A stretch of 64,000 nucleotides of DNA from Macrophomina tecta (Eukaryota > Ascomycota > Dothideomycetes > Botryosphaeriales > Botryosphaeriaceae), in assembly GCA_024180945.1 (NCBI GenBank), contig JAKSGN010000033.1, positions 2,232,001 to 2,296,000 on the forward strand, written 5' to 3'. The position numbers and the translations under genes were made by a program. Positions within the stretch are counted from its first letter, which is position 1. Each line of letters starts with the position of its first letter. This document shows, in pieces, positions 24,849-33,599 of this stretch. The notes beneath the pieces were generated by a model. That model was not told the origin of the DNA. It saw only the letters and a program-made list of their open reading frames with translations, and ran no database searches.

Positions 24849-25130
24849 TATTATAATACTAGCTAAAGAAAACTAAGAAAGAATAGCTCTACTTTCTAAA
24901 AAAGACTCTAATCTCTTAGAATAAGAAATTCTTAGTTTAGATTACGTTCTAAAGAATAGAAGGTAGATCTATTATCTAGTATACTAACTATAAATTACTT
25001 AACTTACTAGATTATAGTAAGCTAGCTAGTAATTTACCGTAATCTAATTAAATACCTTATATATATAGGCTATACTCGTTTATAGTAAATAGAATTCTTA
25101 TAGTTAACTTATTAATTAATTTTTATTCTA
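24849..25130 (+). repeat. 3' LTR of Gypsy-2 (approximate right end)
   Basis: Sequence directly after the purine tract, beginning TATTATAATACTAGC (original TGTTA). It contains a TATATATATAGG promoter-like stretch near 25060. The right end is set where the sequence changes to the pogo remnant and is uncertain by tens of bases. Confidence 0.6.
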
Positions 25131-25134
25131 CTAC

Positions 25135-25960
25135 TATGCGAACCTCTCCTACCTACTACGACGGCCCCTAGAAAGCCTAAGTTACCCGACGATACGCCGG
25201 ACCTTCCCTAGAAAGAGTGTCGGCGTAATAGACTATAAGAGATATAATAAATATATAAATATATAGAGGGTAATAATATTATTCTTCTAGTAATATAGCT
25301 TAAATTACGTGGTTATATAGCTTTTATAGCTATTAAGAATAAGTAGGTATTATATTTCTTTTATATAAGTCCTTATATGCTTATTAAAGTACTTAAGCTA
25401 TTTAAATCTAAGGTTATTAGTAGTCTAGCCATTACCGCTTAATACGATAGCCTAATTAGATGGTATATTATCGCCCTTATACTATGCGGATAGATGACAC
25501 TACCTAGCGAAGATAATAAATAGTAGGATTACCTAGCTAAGTGCGTGGATTCCCTAGATAACTATAACCTATTCGCGAACACCTAGCTAGATTAATTTAG
25601 GCCGACTATGTTTCTTAGTGCCTATAATAACTAGCTTAGTCCCGAAAACACCTATTATAAAGCTAGTCTTATCGTAAGTATACGTGTCGTTATCTAGAAT
25701 GCCATACTTATCTTTAGTAGCTCGTACGATGCGATATAAAGCTTTAATAACTAGAGGGTCTTTATTCTCAGCTCTCTAGTAGTCGTATTTACAATTAAGA
25801 AGCGTTTTAAGCTTAGAATACTAGTTAATAAAGTTTCGTGGCTATTTCTTACTAACTGTACGGTTACCGCGTCCGGCGAGGATGGAATTAGCCATATCTC
25901 TCATACGCTAAATATTAGGGAGCTATTAATATAAATCTAGTTTAAGAATATATTATATAA
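25135..25960 (-). pseudogene. RIP-mutated pogo-like transposase remnant
   Basis: Minus-strand remnant of a third pogo-like transposase. Readable pieces include MRDMANSILAGRG near 25900, KDKYGILDNDTY followed by YDKTSF (catalytic DETGF, D and G lost), and NGWTTNN followed by LKYFNKH (compare NGWTTNELGVEWLKHFN in the intact copy). Many Gln and Trp codons are now TAG or TAA. The terminal repeats were not found, so both ends are approximate. It is more divergent than the other two copies and is probably another family. Confidence 0.75.
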
Positions 25961-26449
25961 TAACCTCCTCTTCTAGACCACCGAGAAGCCTCGAGTTAGG
26001 TGTGTAATCGCGCGGTGATTTGATTTCGCCGCGTCTGAGTCTGAGGGTTTCGTGGTTGACGTTATAGGTCTTTGCAGCCTTTCGATTACTTTGAAATTAA
26101 CGTTGCTCGATAGCGTTTTTCGGAAGCTATATTTTAGCTTCCTTTTAAGCTAAAGTAGGTAGTTGTTGTTGTGACATCGCGTTGAATGCATACGTGGACG
26201 CGATTTATTGCTGGGGTGGCAATCTCGCATGCCGGTTACGTTAGCGGCACCACGCGAGCTTATGGCTTTCATAGGTAGCATAGCCGTCGACTACGAACTA
26301 ATAGAAGAAACGGCCGGAGGCAAGAATAGTGTTGAAAGGAGCTGAGGCTCTTAAATAGAAGGTGACGGTAGGACGCAGTATATCCTTTAGCGCCTCTAGT
26401 CCCGCTCGCTGTGTCGTTACCGTTATCGCCGTTACCGCCGTCGGCCTAT
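25961..26449. other. Transition zone without a recognised gene
   Basis: Base composition shifts here from RIP-mutated AT-rich DNA to GC-richer DNA. It contains a perfect 8-bp-stem hairpin at 26122-26142 (GGAAGCTA, loop TATTT, TAGCTTCC) and a hexamer-like run of CCGTTA/CCGCCG near 26408-26445. No open frame of note; it may be the decayed downstream part of the Helitron on the minus strand. Confidence 0.5.
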
Positions 26450-27512
26450 CTACCTCTTAGTAAGGTCCGCGTCAGCGCCACCATCGCCGTTGCTCGAAGT
26501 TACTAATGTCGTCCAGCCGGTCTCGCCGAAAAGGGAAAGCAACAGGGATATAAGCGGGAGGTAAAGCGGGCTGCTAAAACGGATCAGCTGAAAGGAACCG
26601 TCGGACGTCTGTCGAGCGACCACCTCGCGGTTAGACACACACTCCTGAGAGTTCGTAACCGCCACGCCGTCCTCAGCAGGTTGGTTATAGGTGTAACGGC
26701 TCGTAACGGACGCCGATGGGATCGGCTACCCGCGTGACGGTATCGTCGTCGCGGATCCTGCGGGCGTCACTCTCGTAGGCGCGGACGAAGGGGTTCGTCC
26801 AAGCCAGGCAGTTCTGAATGGTGGACAGGACGTCACGGCGGAGGGTTAAGTCGGAAGGGGCTTCGTCACATCTAGCGAAGGCCCGCATCCGCGCGTCCAG
26901 CTGCTTGTCGCGGCCGTCGAGGAGGTAAATCTAGCTCCACGACGCCCGCGACCCCAGCGACGGGACCAGCGCTCCCATTCGATGGTAGAGCTGCCCGTGT
27001 ATGTGGAAGCAGTAGGCACCCCCGACGGCGCGGATTAGCTCGCGGTCCAACTCGACGCCCAGGGACGTGAAGGCGAAGATGCTGGAAGTGCGCCGCGTCC
27101 GGCGTCCGACGGCCATTGTCCGAGCCCATCAGGAGCGCGCGCAGCTCGTCGGGGTACGGCAGAGCGTCGCGGACTTGACTGCGCCCCCGAAGCAGCACCA
27201 GTGCTGCCCACCGCCCCCAGCATACTCGAAGACGGCGCCGACAAGAGCCCCACAGCTGGGGCACCAGGTATCCCCCTCTTCGGAGCCGTCGTGGGCGACG
27301 TAGACGGACGCTAGCGCGCCTAGTAACAGACGGCGCGCGCCTGTGAGCCTTGGAACGTACTCTCGCCGCAGCCGTCGTCGCCGTCGCCGCCGTCGACGCA
27401 GCGCGGAGGGCGAAAGGGCGGGAGCGACCGACGGCTCTAAGAGGTCGCCGGAGCGCAGCAGCTGCAGGGCGAGGCCGGGCGTCCGTCCAACCTCATCGAG
27501 CAGCTGGGCCAC
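26450..27512 (-). pseudogene. Decayed Helitron Rep (replication initiator) region
   Basis: Minus-strand pieces match the N-terminal part of Helitron Rep-helicase proteins, which mobilise rolling-circle transposons. In order: WCPSCGALVGAVFEY and WCCFGGAVK (27130-27300, the Cys pattern before the Rep domain); ELRALLMGSDN (about 27120); FAFTSLGVELDRELI, then GGAYCFHIHGQLYHRMG (27116-26940); IYLLDGRDKQLDARM after a TAG at 26931; NPFVRAYE (about 26780); and SPLYLPL followed by FGETGW (26570-26510). At least two frameshifts and several stops separate them. An arginine run from a CGN repeat (about 27365-27405) interrupts the start. GC-rich and only lightly RIP-mutated. The helicase domain and both Helitron ends were not found. 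Confidence 0.75.
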
Positions 27513-29422
27513 GTCTAACGGGCCGGCCTCAGCGTGACGCGAAGCCGACCTAAGGCTTAAACCGCGCGGACGGACACACGTATAGCACGAAGAGGCGGTA
27601 GGCGCAAGAAGAAGTGATGGGGGGAGAACAGGAAGAAAGGCGAAGTCACGGTACCCTTAAATAGAGGGAAAGCGTAGCGGACAGTAAAGACGGCGAAGAG
27701 GGCAAGGAGAGTAGACTAAACCTACTAAGAAAGGAAGACAGTGTAGTAGATATATCATATCAGCGCCGCCATGTATTCGCGCTCAAAAGTATATTATATC
27801 ATATACTATCTACCTACCATCGAGCGAGGCCGCTCGTAGCCTACGTAAGGTGTTAACCACTTCCCTACGGGAGAGAGAAGAGAAGCGACGAAAATAAACA
27901 GACTTCTAGACCGCACGAACCGCTCTATGCTCACGGCGCCGCCGCTTCGTCTACCTGCTGCTCTTATGGGTCCGCGAAGGCGGCGCGGACGGAGAGCGGA
28001 GGCGACGCGGTGGGAAAGAAGCAAGGAGAGATAATGCGAAGAGAGGATGGGAGGAAGGGAGGAGAGGGAGAGGAAGGGGAGAGAGGGGAGAAGGGGAGGG
28101 ATATGGCTGGGGTAGCCTGGGGGAACCGCCCAGGTTCCTTCGTAGACGCAGCTGTGCTGCAGCAAAAGCCCCGCCCACATGCATGTGGCCACGTGCCCAT
28201 GCGCCGGTGGTCACCGCACAGGCGCACCCCCAGGTTGCGCCACCACCACCAACCAGCTCGCTCGCGTTCGGCTTCCCCGGCAGGCCCTGCGCGCCGCAAC
28301 CTTTCTCTTCACGAACTGAGCTGTCGCATGCATGCAGCCTGCCCCAAGGTTTCGACGGGGTAGCCGGCCGGTGATACGAGCGCCTTCGTCTGCCGAACCC
28401 CTCGGCCGCAGCTGCTGGACCGCCCCTGCCTCCTGCCTCGTCTCTGCAGCGGCTCCAGTCGCCTGCAGCGTTCCTGCTCAGCCGTTTATGTCTGACGTGC
28501 GACACTAGGGTCTGCGTCGCGCTAGGCACGCTCATCACATAGCCGCCGTTGTCCTGCCCCTATGACGCCCGGACTGGCTTGCCGCCGCTAGCCCTCCGGA
28601 CCCCAGCCCTCGTGCGCTGCAGCACTGTATTCCCCAGCGCGCAGGGAGAGATGTGGAGAAGCACGGCGCTCCCTTGAGTCTGCCCCACAGTGCCAGCACC
28701 TCAGATCCTGGCATCCACACGTGTGCTGCGCCGCCCGCTGGTATCACACACGGCCGAAAGCGTCTGCTGAATGCTACATAGCAACTCTCCGCGCCACCCG
28801 AGGAGCTTCTGCGTTACCGCGCTGCACTAGAGCTGTTGGCGTGCGCAATCTTGCATAGTCAACAAGAGAGGGATCTGCCCCCACGATGCGTCGTCATCAT
28901 AGCTCTTCGATATATCCCAATCCGACAACTTCATGTACTTAAGACCTTCACTCTCTCCATATTAATCAATCAAGTCACTCTCTCAACCAATTCTTTGGCG
29001 CTGCACATCTATTTTCCCAACAATAGCTTTTAGGCATAATGCCGGATGCGACGGTGGGAGAAGTTACATCCAATCAGCCCCGGGAGGCGCTGTTTCCTAG
29101 CAGCTCCCGCCGCTGCTGTATCCTAGAGCATTAGACACCGAATGTGATACCGTTGTTGTGCGAAGCAGCCACTAACGACGGCCCTCTCGTTCACCCCCGA
29201 AACCGGTGCCTCAGCATGGCCTTGCAGCCTCGTGCAGCTTGCTACCGCCCATCCACACTTCGGTGCCGACGGGGGTCCTGCCAGTCATGGCATGCGACGT
29301 GCCGCTTCTTGGGCCAAGACGTCACAGTACGTCGATAAATAACGTGCCACTGCGAGCCTCTACTCGGCACCGCATATTAATGTGGCTGATACCAACCGTC
29401 CTAGGAACGTGCCGATGACGCT
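27513..29422. other. GC-rich island DNA without a recognised gene
   Basis: Not RIP-mutated. Several overlapping open frames occur on both strands, but they are low-complexity (Arg, Pro, Ser and Gly rich) and show no family resemblance. A purine-only-like tract lies at 28018-28107. No promoter, tRNA or terminal repeat could be recognised. Confidence 0.5.
28018..28107 (+). repeat. Purine-rich (GA) tract
   Basis: About 90 bases with very few pyrimidines on the plus strand (GGAGGGAGAGG-type units). Such tracts can form triplex DNA. Open frames crossing it are probably artefacts of composition. Confidence 0.7.
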
Positions 29423-29839
29423 ATGGGCATCTGCCAGCGCATCTTGCCCGCCGGACCACTCCTTCCCTTGGTGTACCAGTCTGGCGCTGTGCTCTGGCGC
29501 TCCCTCTTCTGGGCTGAGTATGAGCATACGGAAACTAGGGCAATAGATCGAGATGATATGCCTGCTTACCAGATCCGGTCGATTGGCGCTGTATTAGGGC
29601 ATCTTGCCCGGAAGGGCGAATCGCCCGATTTCTTCAAGAAGAGCACTTCCGATGGACGAATGTCCTTGACAGGGGTGAGTATGAGGTAGGGGTATGGTAA
29701 GCCGACAACACGTCTCCTACAAGCTTCCGTGGATCACGAGCCTGCTTTCTAAGATTTACAGGTTTATACTGTTACACAGACTCGCCAGCCCCGGACCGAC
29801 CAGATCGAGTGCCTTAATAACTCTTGCGAGACGTGGTAG
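29423..29839 (+). CDS. Possible small two-exon gene, uncharacterised (109 aa)
   Basis: ATG at 29423 opens 84 codons to GGG, followed by GTGAGT at 29675, a good fungal splice donor. An acceptor TTTACAG ends at 29761 after a CTAAG branch-like sequence, giving an 87-nt intron in phase 0. Exon 2 (29762-29839) adds 25 codons and ends at TAG. Without splicing the frame ends four codons past the donor. The product has no signal peptide or recognised domain; it includes RDDMPAYQIRSIGAVLGHL. Upstream exons are possible. It could be a gene fragment. The neighbours are the Helitron remnant and the 308-codon frame downstream on the same strand. Confidence 0.35.
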
Positions 29840-30068
29840 TTCGATAAGTATTTTAAGAGATGCCCGGTTAAGCCCTGAAAATGCGTCCAGCCCTCTGACA
29901 TAGCCAACTTCCTTTTCCCTCCTCTTTGCACAAGTTAAGAGCTGGCCCGTTGCCGCATATTGTACCCTGCTCAATTATCACCACGCCCACCTCGTTGCCC
30001 TCATTTTAGCGGCGGCCTGATCGATTCCGCCTAAGCTCTCTTGCCTCACACTAGGCGCCTGATCCACT

Positions 30069-30995
30069 ATGACCACCTTTTGGACTATCCTCAACGAAAA
30101 CGCTTCCACTCCTCCCTCCCCCGCCTCTTTACCTATAGAGACCTCCGACCACCGACTGAGCGCTCGGAGCCAAGGCCCGCATAGTCTAGAGAAAATGTCT
30201 CTCGATTTCGTAGCCCCGGGCAGCCGTTCAGCCCCGTACAGAGTCGGCAGCCAAACCTCCCACCACTCCAATAACTATGATCCAAAGATTAAGGCAATGC
30301 GCGAAAACATTGCTGCTCTGAGGGTTCAGGCACCAGTGGACCTGGATAAAATAACCTCGGGAATTGAAGACCTGGACGACTCTTTGGAAGGAGCTTTTGA
30401 GCCTGACAACGTGCCGCGGATGAGGTTTATAGATGGACTGCTTCATCTTGGGGATGGCCCTCAGGACGACCTACTTGAGAAACTTCGCGTCCTTGAGAAC
30501 TCCGAAACATCGATCCATAAAATCCAGGAAGAAATGGCACTGTTACAATACGGTAGATCCAGGTCTTTACTGGGAGTATTCTACTCTTTCCTCAGCCTAT
30601 TTGATGATGCTGAAAAGGCATTCCAAGAGAGCGACCGATACATGGAGTACGAAGCTTGCGTGGAGATTAAGCTTCACCGTATGCTATGGTACGCCGAGCA
30701 CAAAACCAGAATTCAGGACTGGGGCGGTGTGGGAATGCTCATCTGCAAAGCGCACGAGGTCTTCATGAACAATGACGCCCATTCGGAGTTCATCGTCACG
30801 CATTTCCCGGATCGATTCAGATTCCTCGTCATTGCTGCGTCGAGGCAGGTCCCCATTGACGAAGTGGTGAAGACCATGCCTCCGAACATCTCCGAAGCGG
30901 AATTTGTTCTGCGTCTCTTCACCGAAATACTGCGGATAGAGCTCACTCACTATCGGCGAGCTCAAATTCATCTCCAGGAAGGCTATTCCCACTGA
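30069..30995 (+). CDS. Uncharacterised fungal protein, 308 aa, helical, possibly TPR-like
   Basis: Single uninterrupted frame from ATG 30069 (context CCACTATGA) to TGA 30993. It is the longest intact frame outside transposases, and codon and base use are ordinary, with no RIP. Residues 1-70 are Ser/Pro/Thr-rich and probably disordered; 75-130 are acidic (DLDKITSGIEDLDD); about 150-215 look helical, and LGVFYSFLSLFDDAEKAFQES resembles a tetratricopeptide-type helix pair. No signal peptide or membrane segment is evident. I do not recognise the family. The stop may be followed by an unrecognised intron, so the C-terminus could be longer. It is the only good candidate for a resident host gene in the window. 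Confidence 0.7.
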   Translation: MTTFWTILNENASTPPSPASLPIETSDHRLSARSQGPHSLEKMSLDFVAPGSRSAPYRVGSQTSHHSNNYDPKIKAMRENIAALRVQAPVDLDKITSGIEDLDDSLEGAFEPDNVPRMRFIDGLLHLGDGPQDDLLEKLRVLENSETSIHKIQEEMALLQYGRSRSLLGVFYSFLSLFDDAEKAFQESDRYMEYEACVEIKLHRMLWYAEHKTRIQDWGGVGMLICKAHEVFMNNDAHSEFIVTHFPDRFRFLVIAASRQVPIDEVVKTMPPNISEAEFVLRLFTEILRIELTHYRRAQIHLQEGYSH

Positions 30996-31875
30996 CTGGG
31001 AGCGACTCCAGTTCCGGAATACACGTTGATACTTGGCGCCAATTCGTACACTTTTTCGCTTTCTGTGGAGAGTCCCCACAGAGACCGCAGCGAAAGTATT
31101 TCCCAGGAGTTATCAATAGTAAAAGGTAGTTTATCTTCATGGGGTCGCGTTTCGGCAGTTCAAGGGTTGGGCGTGTATGGGTCAGCCTGTCTTGATGTCT
31201 CCAGTGACGAGGGATACTGCTGGCAACACATGTTGCCCTGCCAACTAGAATGCCAGTGCGTTAGTTTCGCTTGTCCCCCGGCGAAGCCGTAGCGTGGGGC
31301 CGTAGGTTCGAAACGGAGGCGGAATTGGGGAATTACGTTGATTATTGAGGTTCGGAGAAACTCCGGGTTTACATGAGGTTTAGCCGCCAAAATTCCCCGT
31401 TTTAATTAGCCACTTCAATTTATAAATCACGTAAGTATGCGCCTTTGTTACGATCTACCTATGTTATTTTAGTTACTTATATAAAGATAAATAAAGACCT
31501 ATACTTAAAGCACCTTTATTAGAATAATAGGCCCTAACTATTAGAATAATAGGCCATAGTATACTCTTTAGGTACTATTTATATATATCTTATATATTTA
31601 TTATATACTATATACTAGCCCTGGTATATAATACTATTATAGGCAAATTCTACTATACTAAGAATTTATATCTAAGAATATAATTCTTTAAAGGCTTTCT
31701 ACTTATAACTAACTGATTTATTTATAATTAAATTCTTTCTAATTTCTTTTAGAAAAGTAGCTAGCCTTAAAGAACTATATATACTAATTCTAATACTTTT
31801 AAAAAAAAGAAGATAATTATATAATAATAGATATAAGAGGCTAATAAAGTTACTTAAGTACTTAAACTAAATTAA
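30996..31875. other. Right edge of the island; no recognised gene
   Basis: GC-richer to about 31430, then RIP-mutated AT-rich DNA. GGGGAATT (about 31327) and AATTCCCC (about 31392) can pair as an inverted repeat around a CGGAGAAACTCCG hairpin (31353-31365). This could be the end of a small element, but I found no duplication. Nothing was recognised in 31430-31875. Confidence 0.4.
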
Positions 31876-31942
31876 TATTATAAATAATACTTTATCTTAA
31901 GATTACTAAGAAACTAGACCCCTAATTAAGCATTCTAATAAG

Positions 31943-32732
31943 TATTATAAACCCTAGAGGGACAAGGGCTTTATAGCCCTACGGGTAGAAAGCCCGCACG
32001 GGAAAAGGCACCGCAGGGGCTAAAAACCCGTAAGAATAGCAGAGCCGTAACGTCGGCGCGCCTACACGGGAAAAACAGCCTCGAGGAAGAACGGCGCGTA
32101 CGAACCTAGATAAGGCAGTAGCGAAAGCCCGTACGGAAATAACGCCTATATGGTATAGTAAGACTACGGGAATACTAACTAGGTTAAACTTCCGTAGGGG
32201 AAAAATATTTCTAAAGAAAGAATTACGAATCCCGGAAACTGGCTTTAGACTAAGAGAAATAGACGGGAGAAAGTCGAATAACTTATACGATCTAAGAAAT
32301 AATAGTTTAGCGGTATAATACTTTCTTAACTAATAAAAAAGTTAGATTCTAGGAAATAGGCTTTAGCGCCTATATTACATAAGGTCTATACGACCTACTT
32401 ATAGATTAAAAGCCTTAATATTAATCTAACTCTTAGATTAATCTAATATTATAACTAATCTAATAGTTATCCTAATCTCTAGATTATTATAGCTTTCCTA
32501 TAGTATATAGAATATACTTATTAGGTAGTACTTTAACCTTCATAGTTAACTTAAAGTTCTAATATAATCCTATTAGAGGTAACAAGCCTAACACGTACCA
32601 CGTATTAATATATTACGTAATTACTACTATTATTCTAATTCTTTACTCTTCTCTTATTCTTTAAGGTAAACCCTTTAGCTATCTAACCCTACTAGGCGAT
32701 TCTAAAGCCTAGTAGAAGAGGCCACTATTATA
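31943..32732 (+). repeat. 5' LTR of Gypsy-1 copy D
   Basis: 790 bp, from TATTATAAACCC to GCCACTATTATA, followed by the leader CTTTAACTACTATTCTTATA. The same length as its 3' partner. Confidence 0.92.
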
Positions 32733-32777
32733 CTTTAACTACTATTCTTATAAGAGAAGGTAGTTTCGAGGAGAAGA

Positions 32778-33520
32778 TATTATAAACCCTAGGATATAAG
32801 GGCTTTATAACCCCACGGGCGGAAAGCCCGCACGGGAAAAGACACCACAGGGGCTAGAAACCTATAAGAATAATAGAGCCACACTACTAGCACGCCCGCA
32901 CGGGAAAACTGGCCTTAAGAAAAGACGGCGCGTACAGGCCTAGGTAAGGTAGTAATAGAAGCCCGCACGGGAGCGACGCCCGTGTAGTATAGCGACTACC
33001 CGGAAGAATAGTAGGACCGAGTTCCCGTAGGGGAAAGACACCTATAGGAAAAGGGTATAGATCTAGAAAACCGACTTCGGATATAAGGGACGGATAAAGA
33101 GAATATCGAATATATCGTCCGCTTATTAGAGTAGAAGTCGGGTTCCGGAAAATAGGCCTTAGCGCCTAAGTTACGTAGGACCCACCGGGCCTACTAAATA
33201 ATAAAGAATTACGACTATCCTCTACGATACTTAGATAACTAAGAATACTAACTATCTACTACTATCTATAGATTACTATATATTTTCTATAGTATATAGA
33301 TACACTCCTTAGATAGCACTTTAATCTTTATAGTTAACTTAAAGTTCCAATATAACCCTATTAAAGGTAATAAGCCTAACGCGTACCGTGTATTAATATA
33401 TTATGTAATTACTACTATTATTCTAATTCTTTACCCTTCTCTTATTCTTTAAGGTAAACCCTTTAGCTATCTAATCCTACTAGGCGATTCTAAAGCCTAG
33501 TAGAAGAGGCCGCCGTTATA
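32778..33520 (+). repeat. 5' LTR of Gypsy-1 copy C
   Basis: 743 bp, from TATTATAAACCC to GCCGCCGTTATA, followed by the leader CTTTAACTACTATTCTTATA. Confidence 0.92.
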
Positions 33521-33599
33521 CTTTAACTACTATTCTTATAAGGGAAGGTAGTTCCGAGGAGAGAAATACTTAATAATAAGATAGTATTACCCGACACTT

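Larger units (their letters stand above)
8095..25130 (+). mobile_element. Gypsy-2, a second chromodomain retrotransposon, split by nested insertions
   Basis: Plus-strand Ty3/Gypsy element unlike Gypsy-1. Its own sequence is at 8095-8315, 19344-21335 and 22112 to about 25130. Copy E of Gypsy-1 (8316-19343) and a solo LTR (21336-22106) interrupt it, each with a target duplication. The left end is cut by copy B. The element ends with a purine tract (TAGAGGGGGGATAG, 24835-24848) and an LTR from 24849 to about 25130. All parts are heavily RIP-mutated. Confidence 0.85.

Noticed and set aside
27951..28538. 195-codon minus-strand frame through the purine tract
   Set aside because: Low-complexity Pro/Ser/Leu and Arg-rich sequence created by the purine-rich strand; frames are open on both strands.
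31300..31325. GGTTCGAAAC resembling a tRNA B box
   Set aside because: No A box at the proper distance and no cloverleaf could be drawn.
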